Origin: Pogostemon cablin | Lineage: Eukaryota; Streptophyta; Magnoliopsida; Lamiales; Lamiaceae | NCBI GenBank assembly: GCA_023678885.1 | Contig: CM042955.1 | Coordinates: 23,509,835 to 23,573,834 of the forward strand | DNA length: 64,000 bases | Reading direction: 5' to 3' | Shown: piece by piece, positions 36,729-48,297 of the stretch | How positions within the stretch are numbered: the stretch's first letter is position 1 | Layout of the letters: each line of letters starts with the position of its first letter | Translations under genes and position numbers: made by a program | The notes under the pieces: model-generated | Database searches by the model: none | The model's input: the letters and a program-made list of their open reading frames with translations, nothing else | Told to the model about the DNA's origin: nothing

Positions 36729-37748
36729 ATGGCCGGAGCAAGGCAGAATCCGGATAATATTACAATCCGTGAATTTTTCACAAACTATGGGATTGACAAC
36801 ATGGGGTTGATAGGAGCACGGGGGGAAGATGATGATTTTGAGATACATCCCACTCTTATTAACATGGTAGAGAAGAATCCCTTTTCTGGAGGTTGTTTTG
36901 AAGATCCATATCAGCATCTCCAAAGATTTCTTGGTTATGCAAACACTGAAAAAGGAGTTGGAGCTAATGATCATGCTAGACGGATCGTCCTGTTCAAGTT
37001 CTCATTGATTGATGAGGCAGAAGCTTGGTATGAGACTCTTGATGCTACAGATTGCACTACATGGGACCAACTGCAGCAGAAGTTCTTGGAGAGATACATG
37101 ACACCCTCAAGGATCTTAAGAATGAGGCAAGAGATCACCCGATTTTTTATGAATCAGGGTGAGAAATTTTATGAGGCGTGGGATAGGTTTAAAGACATGC
37201 TCAGGAGGTGCCCACAGCATGGAATGTCTAAGGCTGAATACATAAGTATCTTTTACTATGGATTGGATTGTGAGTCGCGTGTTTTTATTGATGCATCATC
37301 AGGAGGAGCGCTGTTATCTAAGACAGCACTTGAAGCGGAACAGTTGTTTGAAGACATCTCTATGAATTCACGTGATTGGCCAGTAGAGAGAGATAGAGGA
37401 TCATATGTACTTGGCAAGGTGGCGCAGGTTGAACATCAAGTGGTGAAGCCAAATAGGGATGATGAGATCGTCTCTAGTCTAGCGAACATCAACAAGCTAC
37501 TAGAGTCCCAGCAGAAGCATATTACAGAGTTGACACAAAGGAGGCCTAGTATGAAGCAGAAAGAAGTGAAGAGTATTGAAGATACCTTCCATCGATACAT
37601 GGCTGAGAATGATGCAAGGATTGATCGTCTTGAGGATACCATGAATGTTGATCATGCAGATTTATCTAAGCAGTTGAAGGACCTTACTTTGGTTATGGGG
37701 CAGATGACCACGAACGTGAATCAAATGACACAAAAAATTGGAGAATAA
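36729..37748 (+). CDS. Gag of element B (Athila-like), 339 aa, open
   Basis: Starts MAGARQNPDNITIREFFTNY after a purine-rich leader. It contains the plant retrotransposon gag (capsid) domain: FEDPYQHLQRFLGYANTEKG, AEAWYETLDATDCTTWDQLQ, FLERYMTPSRILRMRQEI and EAWDRFKDMLRRCPQHGMSK, spanning about residues 60-160, followed by an Asp/Glu-rich helical C-terminal half. No zinc knuckle was seen. Gag forms the cytoplasmic virus-like particle. The frame ends QMTQKIGE just after a run of six A (37732-37737); the matching place in A has four. In relatives gag and protease are normally one frame, so this run is probably a frameshift lesion. Confidence 0.85.
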   Translation: MAGARQNPDNITIREFFTNYGIDNMGLIGARGEDDDFEIHPTLINMVEKNPFSGGCFEDPYQHLQRFLGYANTEKGVGANDHARRIVLFKFSLIDEAEAWYETLDATDCTTWDQLQQKFLERYMTPSRILRMRQEITRFFMNQGEKFYEAWDRFKDMLRRCPQHGMSKAEYISIFYYGLDCESRVFIDASSGGALLSKTALEAEQLFEDISMNSRDWPVERDRGSYVLGKVAQVEHQVVKPNRDDEIVSSLANINKLLESQQKHITELTQRRPSMKQKEVKSIEDTFHRYMAENDARIDRLEDTMNVDHADLSKQLKDLTLVMGQMTTNVNQMTQKIGE

Positions 37749-38787
37749 AGCCATCACGTTAAGGTTTGGAACGCAATACGAGGGACCAATGAAGCTGGAG
37801 TCGAAGTTTGAGGTGAAAGGAAGCGGATTCGACCAAAAACACTACGATTCGACCTGTCCCACAGGTCGAAGCGTGCAGGGAAGGTCGAATCTAGCTATGG
37901 GAAGACATCCGGCAGAAGCTGCACCTCGGTTCGACCTGGGGGGCATCGATTCGACCAGGCCATCTGGTCGAACTCAGGTCGAACCACCCCATCTGGAGCA
38001 CTCTGTTTTGATAAATTCTCGATTCTGCCACGATTCTATCGGTTCGACCAGTCCATCAGGTCGAACCCAGGTCGAACCGGCGATCATAAATCTTACAGAA
38101 GGTCAGTTCGACCTGGAGCATTCCGGTTCGACCAGTCCATCTAGTCGAACCCAGGTCGAACCGGAGGCCAGAAATCATACAGTGAGTCGATTCGACTTGG
38201 GGGACATTGGTTCGACCTGTCCAGAAAGTCGAACCCAAGTCGAACCACAACTTCAGAGCGAGAGCAGTCTTCCAGACGATCGGTTCGACAATTACGTGCC
38301 TGGTTCGACCTGTTCCACAGGTCGAACTCAGGTCAAACCCGTCCGAAACATGTATGTTTCTGCGCCGAATGCTCCGCATGATGTTGATGCTACTCCCATG
38401 CCATCCCATGGACAGAATACTGAGCATACAGTGGAAAAGAAGTGGGAAAGAACAAAGAAGTTGAGAGCCGAGAAGCTTAGACTGCAGATGGATAATGAAG
38501 ATGTGGTTTTCTCTCTTGATCATGCAATGAAGATGCCCATGGAGACTCAATCATGCAAGAGCATTGATATGGTTTCTAACTTGTTTAATCTTGATTTTTC
38601 TAAGACAGGTGATTCTGAATTTAAGTGGAAGGTTGACAAGGAGGAGTCTAGACAGCCATGGGAGGAAGGAAATTTCAATGATCATATTTTTGTGACCAAG
38701 AAAAGTGAGGTGTTGAGTGTAGACAAGAAGAGGAAAAGAAAGTACTTGAAGGTGAGGATGGGACAAGACCATCCTGTGATCCAGTAG
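37749..38787 (+). CDS. Repeat-rich linker and protease-tail remnant of element B
   Basis: An open frame continuous with the end of gag in another phase. It begins with the conserved ENKAITLRFGTQYEGP. Residues about 30-205 are six imperfect units of about 100 bp with peptide core GSTxPxGRTQVEP, preceded by FDLxx. After EKKWERTKKLRAEK the sequence jumps to LRLQMDNEDVVFSLDHAMK: compared with A, the whole protease core is deleted between two GAGAAG/GAAAAG-like sites, keeping frame. It ends KVRMGQDHPVIQ, stop. It cannot act as a protease. Whether the repeat protein is made is unknown. Confidence 0.7.
37825..38340. repeat. Array of TTCGACC/GGTCGAA half-sites in the coding linker of B
   Basis: About 22 half-sites (11 in each orientation) in roughly 500 bp. 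Pairs such as GGTTCGACC...GGTCGAACC are separated by 15-25 bases. The same motifs occur in the U3 of all four LTRs. Confidence 0.9.
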
Positions 38788-40633
38788 TTCAAAGAGGTAA
38801 TCCATCGTGACTCTTCGACGTTAAACATGAGCGCCTGTTGGGGGCTTGCCCTTCCGTTTTATTGCTTTATTTCTTTCGTGTGAGTAAGAAATTTTTATAC
38901 TTAAGGTGCTTATTATTCAGCAATTACATCTCTTTGCAAACTTAGTTTCAATTTTTGTTTTTACTAAGTTTGGGGGGGGTGTGATGTACTTACCTCATTG
39001 AAGCACCAAGAGTATAATATTTTCTTTGTAATGTTTGTTAGGGGAGTTGATTTTTTGCGGTATGTTGAAACTTTAATCGGTTTTGATGTGTCGATTTTTT
39101 TACAATTTGCCAAGTGTTCTGTGGTGTTTCTAGTATGTATGGAGTCGATTAGATAGTCAATTGATTCTTTCTTCTAGTTCTCTTATTTTATTATTGATGA
39201 ATCTGTGATGATGAGTGTGCTTGAGCATTGATGATAGAAAAGGGTAACTAGGTGGCAAGACGAGTTCTACATTGAGGCTTTGACTCGAGGAGCTCGTACA
39301 TACTTCGAAGGTGGAAAATCAGGTGCCCTCGTTCCCTTATTCTAATTTTTATGTGTGCTTTTAATTTATGGAGTAAAAGATTGTGTTTATGGTGGTGATC
39401 CATATGAGCTTACATTGTTTAAATTGTGCTTGAAATTCATATGCTCTTGAAATTGATGAAGGAACTGTACTTTAGTTATATTGTGGTATGAAGTTCTCTG
39501 TGTACTTGTGGGATATTACTTACCATGAAAAGTGCTCTATTACTTGTTAAAACCCATGTGAGAATTTGAGCCTTATGATCATGTACAGAATCACATGATA
39601 TTTCTTTTCTGGTGAGTATCGTTCTTGTGCGTGTATTCTAGAACTTGTCTTGAGTCTCCTTGAATATTCAAGATTAGTCTAGCGGATTATGGAAATGATA
39701 TTAGGCCATCTTTGCTATTTAACCCGTATTTTTTCATATACTTTACCTGAATTCATTATATCCCTAGTCAGCCCATTTGAGCCTTGTTAAATCCATTCTT
39801 TTAATAGCCAATAAAACTTAATTGAAGATAGTGGTGATTTGAGGGATGATAAGGATAATGAAAGAAGAGTCTTAAGGATGAAAAAGAAATTCATGGAGTA
39901 GTGCTTAAACCTAGTACTTCATGGAATCAAATACCCTAGGGTAGTGCTTAAATCTAGTACCCTATGGAGGATGTGAGAGGTAGTGCCCGAAACTGGTACC
40001 TCAAGAGAAAAGAAAAGAAAAAAGGTGAAGAAAAGGAGAATGATGGAGTTGAAAAGCTAGAAAAGTTGGAATAAAAGTATTGTGCTTGAAGGAGAAAGAT
40101 GGAAGAGTATTGTGCTTAATTGAAGTGATGAGGAAGGATGAAAGATCGAGAGAGACTGCAGCTTGATTGGTCCGAGTTTTGAGTCACTTATCCATATATT
40201 TCCCACCTATTCCAAAGAGCCTACATTACAACCTAATAAAATACCTTTTTGATCCATGATTTACTAGCTACAAGTAAAAGGAGAGTTGAGACAATAGGCA
40301 AGCTTATGGTTACGCATGCACTTGGATTGAATCTGAGCGTAAACACCTTAACCCATAAGTGTACATCTTTTACACTTGAGTGCGAGTGATATATACTTCC
40401 AGTGAGAACATGTTGATGGAGCATTTGAATTGGTGGTGATTGTCTTATCTTGTATGCTTTAAATTGATTATTACATGTAATGAGAGTTGCATGACCTAAG
40501 TTGATGGCAATTGTATTTTGAAGAAGGTTATTGGTCATAGTCCTTGTTTCCCCGCTAATTTTCTTACTCTCTCTCTCTCTCTTTATTTTTATTTTGTTGC
40601 CTCTGGACGAACAATGTGTAAGTTTGGGGGTTT
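38788..40633 (+). other. Non-coding 3' internal region of element B
   Basis: No ORF of note. It contains an internal polypurine-like tract (AAGTTTGGGGGGGG near 38967-38980), three degenerate tandem units around GTAGTGCTTAAATCTAGTAC (about 39896-40005) and the true polypurine tract AAGTTTGGGGG just before the 3' LTR. The parallel region of A is 42760-44584. This is where pol and env-like genes would lie in a full Athila element. Confidence 0.7.
40621..40633 (+). other. Polypurine tract of element B
   Basis: AAGTTTGGGGGTT directly before the 3' LTR start TGTTGAG. Confidence 0.7.
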
Positions 40634-42610
40634 GTTGAGAGTGAAAATAAGCGTGTTTTAGTGTCCAATTTAATACCTTTTTGATATGAATTGTTGTAAT
40701 TTATTAGCACAAGTGTCTTATATTCGATATATGTGTGAAAAAGGTGCACTTGAGGTGTTTTATTGTATTTTAGATGGAAAAATGACCAAAAGTGCAAAGT
40801 TGGAGAAAAGGTGCAATTTGTGCAAGAATGCTGAAAAACGCACATCTAATTTTCATAATTATTCTGTATTTGTGTAGAGCTCTGAACGGGAAGTGTGATA
40901 TATGGTTGAAAAGCCACTGAAAATAGGATCTTTTTGGCGTAAAGAACATCTTATTCAGAGTCCGAACGAGGAAGTTATGAGCAAAGTGGTGACGTCGCGC
41001 GAGCTGTGTCGATCAGAATTGCAGTGCTACTTTCCGTGGCCTGTTACATATACAATTCTTGGAGTTTTTGTGAGTTCTTTATATGGATAGAAAGCCCAGG
41101 AAGAGAGGATCTCGTGAGCGTAAAAATACTCAATTCGGAGATCGGATGTGAAAGTTATACGCGAAACGGAGAGACTGCGCAAATCGGTTCGACCTGAATG
41201 AGGTCGAACCCGACGGAAAAAGAACCGATTCGACCACAACATTTCGATTCGACCTGGTATCTGGTCGAATCGACTACCTGGGACGTCCAGAAGGGTGGTT
41301 CGACCATGGTTCGACCTGTAGGGGTTGGTTCGACCTGTTTGGGAGGTCGAACCACGCTTTGGGAACTTTCCAAATCTGTATTTTCGAGGCCTAAATGCGT
41401 GTGATCACTTGAAAAGCCCATTCCAAGCCTAGGAGACGTGATTACAAGTATAAAAGGAGGTCTATACAGCCCCAAAAAAAGGGGAGGAACACAACAACAA
41501 GAGAGGAGAAGAGAGGCCACAACATACAACACCCCACAAGGGGGGATCACCCCCAACCATCATTAAATTCCTTTCCTCCATCCATCCATCACTTTAAAGA
41601 TTCGTTTATGGAATCAAGGGGAGAACTAAGAGGAGAATTCAAGAGCGAGAAGGACGCAATGACGCCACATCTAGGGTTTATTCGTTTCCTAATTTATCTT
41701 GTATTTTCTGGATATTCGGGTAAGATCTATCCAACACCTATGTGTGTTTCTTTCAACACCATGGGTTAGAGCCTTTTTGGTAGAACTAGGGTTGTGAAGG
41801 TTTTACGAATTAATTAAACTTCCATGTGTACACTCCGTACAACACTACTTGTGGATTTATTTGATATAAGATTGTGCCTTTTTAATCCATACTCATAATC
41901 GTTTTGTGCATCAATAATCGTTGTGTAGAGTCTGAATACATAACATAGTTATTGGTTGAGTGCGTTCACTATTGAGCAGGATTTTATGTTATAATTCTAA
42001 GTGAAGGGATTCCGAAGTCTTATTAGAACTATCTTATATGAATACTTATTAATTGAATTGAATTCGGGTTAATAAGTAGGATAAAGAGTATAACTTCATA
42101 GTACCTATAAAGGGAGATCATATCGGGTTAGAGTACCAATCCTAGGAAGAAATAATTGATACTGATAGTACCTAGAAAGGGGGGTGAATTATATCTCTTG
42201 CTCCGAGGTTATTCACACGTGTTATACACATGTTTACTTGTGTCTATAGAGTAGATATGCATGGTTTAGTGATGCGTCCATATTCCACAAGGCAGAGTCG
42301 GACACCAACACATGGAAGGAAAATTAACGAGTAAAACTGGATTATCCTAGAGTTACCTATTCTCCTACTTGATCTACTTTCGTATTCTTCGAGTGATAGC
42401 TTATTTTATTTGTTATTTTAATTAATTGTTTAGTAGATAATAATTAAATTCTCAAACGTTATTGCCTTACGTCTTAATTAATTTAAATAATAATTAAAAT
42501 GATAATACGCCGTCCCTTGGGTTCGATAATCACTTTGTCGTTTGCTTAAGCTGCAATTGATATCCTTAATACTTGGGGATTAATTTTGAGTGCAAAGAAA
42601 ACGCGCATCA
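40634..42610 (+). repeat. 3' LTR of element B
   Basis: Same ends as the 5' LTR. TATA near 41449. Followed by the duplication GAGGT and the resumed coding tail of A. Confidence 0.93.
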
Positions 42611-42615
42611 GAGGT

Positions 42616-44584
42616 GTCTAGACAGCCATGGGATAAAGGAAATTTCAATGATCATATTTTTGTGACCAAGAAAGGTGAGGTGTTGAGTGTAGACAAGAAG
42701 AGGGAAAGAAAGTACTTGAAGGTGAGGATGTGATAAGACCGTCCTGTGATTCAGTAGTTCAAAGTGATAATCCGTCGCGACTCTCCGACGTTAAATATGA
42801 GCGCCTGTTGGGGGCTTTCCCTTCCGTTTTATTGCTTTATTTCTTTTGTGAGAGTGAGAAATTTTTATATTTAAGGTGCTTATTATTCGGCAATTACATC
42901 TCTTTTCAAACTTAGTTTCAACTTTCGTTTTTACTAAGTTTGGGAGGGTGTGATGTACTTACCTCATTGAAGCACCAAGAGTATAATCTTTTCTTTGTAA
43001 TGTTTGCTAGGGGAATTGATTTTTTGCGGTATGTTGAAACTTTAATCGATTTTGATGTGTTAATTTTTTGCAATTTGCCTAGTGTTCAGTGGAGTATCTA
43101 GTGTGTGGAGTCGATTACATAGTCAATTAATTCTTTCTTAGAGTTCTCTTATATTATTATTGATGAATCTTGTGATGATGAGTATGTTTGAGCGTTGATG
43201 ATAGAAAAAGGTAAAAGAGTGGCAAGACGAGTTCTACGTTGAGGCTTTGACTCGAGGAGCTTGTGCATACGCTTTGAAGGAGAAATCAGGTGCCCTCGTT
43301 TCTTTATTCTAATTCATGGAGTGGAAGGATTGAGTTTTTGGTGGTGATCCATATGAGCTTATATTGTTTAAATTGTGCCTAAAATTCATACGCTCTTGAA
43401 ATTGATGAAGGGAGTGTACTTGAGTTATATTGTGGTATGAAGTTCTCTGTGTACTTGTGAGATATTGCTTACTATGAAAAGTGTTCTATTACTTGTTAAA
43501 ACCCATGTGAGAATTTGAGCCTTATGATCATGTACATAATCACATGATATTTCTTTTCTGGTGAGTATCGTTCTTGTGCGTGTATTCTAGAACTTGCCTT
43601 GAGTCTCCTTGAATATTCAAGATTAGTCTAGCGGATTATAAAAATGATATTAGGCCATCTTTGCTATTTAACCCATATTTTTCCATATACTTTACCTGAA
43701 TTCATTAAATCCCTAGTCAGCCCGTTTGAGCCTTGTTAAATCCATTCTTTTGATAGCCAATAAAGCTTAATTGAAGAGAGTGGTGATTTGAGGGTTGATA
43801 AGGATGATGAAAGAAAAATCTTAAGGATCAAGAAGAAAATTCGTGGAGTAGTGCTTAAATCTAGTACTCCATGGAATCAAATACCCTAGGATAGTGCTTA
43901 AATCTAGTACCTTATGGAGGATGTGAGAGGTAGTGTCCGAAACTGGTACCTCGAAAGAGAAAGAAAAGAGAAAAAAAGGGTGAAGAAAAGGAGAATGATG
44001 GAGTTGAAGAGCTAAGAAAAGTTGAAAGAAAATATGTTGAGCTTGAAGGAGAAAGATGGAAGAGTATTGTGCTTAATTGTAGTGATGAGGAAGAATGAAA
44101 GATCGAGAGAGACTGCAGCTTGATTGGTCCGAGTTTTGAGTCACTTATCTATATATTTCCCACCTATTCCAAAGAGCCTACATTACAACCTAATAAAATA
44201 CCTTTTTGATCCATGATTTACTAGCTACAAGTAAAAGGAGAGTTGAGACAATAGACAAGCTTATGGTTACGCATGCACTTGAATTGAATCTGAGCGTAAA
44301 CACCTTAACCAATAAGTGTACATATTTTACACTTGAGTGCGAGTGATATATACTTCCCGTGAGAACATGTTGATGGAGCATTTGAATTGGTGGTAATTGT
44401 CTTAACTTGTATGCTATGAATTGACTATTACATGTAATGAGACTTGCATGAACTAAGTTGAGGATAATTGTATTTTGAATGGGATATTGGTCGTAGTTCT
44501 TATTTCCCTGCCAATTTTCATACTCCCTTTCTCTTTATTTTTATTTTGTTGCCTCGGGACGAGCAATGGGTAAATTTGGGGGAT
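42616..44584 (+). other. Element A internal sequence resumed after element B
   Basis: 42616 to about 42732 is the remaining protease tail (SRQPW...NDHIFVTKK, ending KVRM then TGA). After that comes non-coding DNA parallel to 38788-40633, with the same internal G-rich tract near 42932 and the GTGCTTAAATCTAGTAC repeats near 43850-43960. The polypurine tract AAATTTGGGGGAT lies at about 44572-44584. Confidence 0.8.
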
Positions 44585-46602
44585 TGATGAGAGTGAAAAT
44601 AAGCGTGTTTTAATATCCAATTAAACACCTTTTTTATTGATATTATAGTCTTATATGAGCACAAGTATCTTATATTCGATATATGTGAGAATCATGTGTA
44701 CTTGAGGTGTTTTGTTGTGTTTTAAGTGGAAAAAGGATCAAAAGTGTAAAGTTGGAGAAAAGGTGCAATTTGTGCAAGAATGCTGAAAATGCACGTCCAA
44801 CTTTCATAATTATTTTGTGTTTATGTGGAGCTCAAAACTGGTAGTGTGATATATGGTTTAAAAGCTACTGAAGAGAGGGTCGTTTTGGCATAAAGAACAT
44901 CTGAATTGAAGGTCGAACAAGGATGTTATGAGCAAAGTGGTGACGCCGCGTGAGCTGTACCGAATAGAATTGTAGTGCTACTTTCCATGGCCTGTTATAT
45001 ATACAATTCTTGGTATTTTTATGAGTTCTTTATATGGATAGAAATCCAAGGAAGAGAGAATCGTGTGGGCATAAAAATCACCCAATTCGAAGGTCGGATG
45101 TGAAAGTTATACGCGAAACGGTAAGACTGCGCAAGCTAATTTCGATCGGTTCGACCACGACAGGTGGGTTCGACCTGAGCTTCAGGTCGAACCAAGGTCG
45201 AGCCAGACGGCGGAAAAACTAGTTTGACCACGACATGCTGGTTCGACCTGTTTTTCTGATCGAACCAAGCACTTGGGACGCCCAGAAGGGTGGTTCGACC
45301 ATGGTTCGACCTCCCCTGTTTGGTTCGACCTGTTTGGGAGGTCGAACCGCGCTTCGGAAACTTACCAAATACGTATTTTCGAGGCCTAAACGCTTGTGAT
45401 TACTTGAAAAACCCATTCCAAGCCTAGGATATGTGATTACAAGTATAAAAGGAGGTCTATGCAGCCACAAAAGGGAGAGGAACACAATACAAGAGAGCCA
45501 CAAGAGAGGCCACAACATACAACACCCCACAAAGGGGGATCACCCCCCAACCATCATCAACTTCCTTTCCTCCATCCATCCATCACTTGAAGATTCGTTT
45601 GTGGAATCAAGGGGAGAACTAAGAGGAGAATTCAAAAGCGAGAAGGACGCGATGACACCACATCTAGGGTTTATTCATTTTCTAATTTATCTTGTATTTT
45701 CTGGACATCCGGGTAAGATCTATCCAACACCCATGTGTGTTTCCTACAACATCATGGGCTAGAGCATTTTTGGTAGAACTAGGGTTGTGAAGGTCTTATG
45801 AATTAATTGAACTTCCATGTGTACACTCCGTACAACACTACTTGTGGATTTATTTTGTATAAGATTGTGGTTTTTTAATCCATACTCATAGTCGTTTTGT
45901 GCATCAATAATCGTTGTGTAGAGTCTGAATACACAACACGGTTATTGGTTGAGTGCGTTCACTGTTGAGCAGGATTCCACGTTATGATTCTAAGCGAGGG
46001 GACTCTGAAGCTTCATTAGAACTATCATATATGAATACTTGTTAATTGAATTGAATTCGGGTTAATAAGTAGGATAAAGAGGATAATTTTATAGTACCTA
46101 TAAAGAGAGATCATATCGGGTTAGAGTACCAATCCTAGGGGGAAATAATTGATACTGATAGTACCTAGAAAGGGGGTGAAATCATATCTCTTGCTCCGAG
46201 GTTATTCACACGTGTTACACGCATGTTTACTTGTGTCTATAGAGTAGATATGCATGGTTTAGTGATGCGTCCATATTCCACAAGGCAGAGTCGGACATTG
46301 ACACATGGAAGGGAAATTAATGAGTAAAACTGAATTATCCTAGAGCTACCTATTCTCCTACTTGATCCACTTTCGCATTCTTCAAGTGATATTTTATACT
46401 ATTTGTTATTTTAATTACTTGTTTAGTAGATTAATAATTCAACCTCAACTATATTGCCATAATCGTCTTACTTAATTTAGATAATAATTAAATTGATAAT
46501 ACGCCGTCCATTGGGTTCGATATTCACTTGGTCACCTTTCGAAACTACAATTGATATCCTTCATACTTGGGGATTAATTGTGTGTTGAGAAAATGCTCAT
46601 CA
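44585..46602 (+). repeat. 3' LTR of element A
   Basis: TGATGAGAGTGAAAATAAGC to AAAATGCTCATCA, 2018 bp. TATA at 45444. The U3 TTCGACC array is at about 45140-45350. Confidence 0.93.
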
Positions 46603-48204
46603 GTATGCCTCATTTATAAAAAAAAAATGTAACAATATTTGCGAGACGCCTTATTTAGTAAAATGTAACAACACTCATTGGACAATATATTCCCTTCGTA
46701 CCACCTAATTTATATTAAAAAAATATATTCTCTTCGTCCCATGAGTGTTGTCATATTTTATTAAATAATGCATCCTAAAAATATTGTTATATTTTTCTTT
46801 TGATAAATAATACCCACACAAAATAATTAATATACCTTCATGAAACAACACACAACACTGATACAATTACCCACTATACTATACATTAAAATATTATATT
46901 ATATTTTTCAGTCCACTATACATTAAACACATAGATATATAAAATGTATCCGAAAATACATTTTCTATAGTATATAAAGTTCACAAAAAATATATACTTC
47001 CCCCATCCCGCAAATATTGTTATATTTGACGAAAATTATACATACACCCCATATTTATTATGTATGACCTAGATTGATAAATAAAAAATATGACATTAAT
47101 TTATATTTTAAAAATTAAACAAAACACTTGTTAATAATAATAATAATAATATGCATGTCATAAATTGATAAAAGACAAAAAATAATTTATAATTTTCTAT
47201 TAAAAATGGCATTAATTATAATTTAATAATTAAATAAATATATTCCCTTCATCCCACCCAATTTGTATTAAAAAAATATATTCCATTCGTTCCATAAGTG
47301 TTGTCACATTTTACTAAATATAATGCGTCCTACAAATATTGTTACATTTATATTTTTGATAAATGAGGTCCATACCAAAACAATCAATATATCTTCATGG
47401 GACCCCCACATAATACTAATAAGTACCCACTATTCATTTTTGCAAAGATTTGTGTGGGACCGTCTCACGTAAGCCTATAGTGAGACGGATAAAAAGTGAC
47501 AACATCACTAACGAAAAGTAATAATAATATTTTTTTAATTTTTTATCCATCTCACGTAAGGGCATATGTGAGACGGTCTGATTCAAGACCTACCCTAAAA
47601 TATTATACTTTTTAACCCACTACACATTATACACATAGATATACTCCATAAAATATACCCTATATGTATGGAATAAATTGATTTTTTAAAAAAATGACAT
47701 TATTTTATAATTTAAAAAATAAATAAAATACTTGTTATTATTATAATATGTATGTCATAAATTGATAAAAGAAAAAAATGAGATTAATTTATAAATAATA
47801 ACCGTAAGAAATACTCTAAAAATCAAAATATTAAAAATAACTGAATTAATAACCAAAATTATCTTAAATTACCAATTGGCATAATTGATATAGGTTATTA
47901 ATATCATTAGTTATTAATAATTATTATACTATAAATAATAAGAGAATAATTTACGTAAAATGATGCATATATTACTTTAGAGGAAGTGCATAAGAAAACT
48001 ACCATATATGTCTAAAATATCTGCTGAGAAATACTACTATATATGTCATACATATAAAATAGAAAAATTCTATATCATATAAAATAGAAAAACTCAATAT
48101 CTAACGTTAATGCGAAAAATTAAAGAAAAATTGAGAAAGATGAGAAATTGAGAAGAGATTTTGACTAAAATGTTTGAGCGGGAAAAAGAGGTTGACCACA
48201 TGTG

Positions 48205-48208
<4 letters not shown>

Positions 48209-48293
<85 letters not shown>
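48209..48293. repeat. (TA)n microsatellite in Helitron copy 3
   Basis: About 42 TA units at the position matching 16606-16675 in copy 1. Confidence 0.95.

Positions 48294-48297
<4 letters not shown>

Larger units (their letters stand above)
34560..42610 (+). mobile_element. Element B: Athila-like LTR retrotransposon, non-autonomous, nested in A
   Basis: Flanked by the exact 5-bp duplication GAGGT (34555-34559 and 42611-42615). LTRs of 1987 and 1977 bp (TGTTGAG...CATCA), the PBS, an intact 339-codon gag, a repeat-rich linker and a short protease tail are present. The protease core, reverse transcriptase, RNase H and integrase are absent. 8051 bp. It inserted into the protease tail of A, so it is younger than A's insertion. 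The two elements are clearly related throughout. Confidence 0.93.
30154..46602 (+). mobile_element. Element A: Athila-like LTR retrotransposon, non-autonomous, outer of a nested pair
   Basis: Flanked by the exact 5-bp target duplication GTATG (30149-30153 and 46603-46607). Two LTRs of about 2.02 kb (TGATGA...CATCA), a primer-binding site, a broken gag, an open protease-like region, about 1.8 kb of non-coding 3' sequence and a polypurine tract are present. There is no reverse transcriptase, RNase H, integrase or env-like ORF. Its internal region is split at 34559/42611 by element B. Without B it is about 8.4 kb. The gag and protease types point to the Athila clade of Ty3/Gypsy. Confidence 0.92.

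Noticed and set aside
33291..37750. Programmed ribosomal frameshift between gag and protease
   Set aside because: A would need -1 and B +1, and no canonical slippery heptamer in the right phase is present. Independent slippage mutations of the A-run are simpler.
37825..38340. CRISPR-like or satellite array
   Set aside because: Spacing is irregular, units are inverted as well as direct, and the array is coding within a plant retrotransposon.
37738..38787. A novel 349-aa repeat protein gene
   Set aside because: It lies in frame order after gag inside element B and ends in a protease-tail remnant shared with A, so it is retrotransposon coding sequence rather than a host gene.
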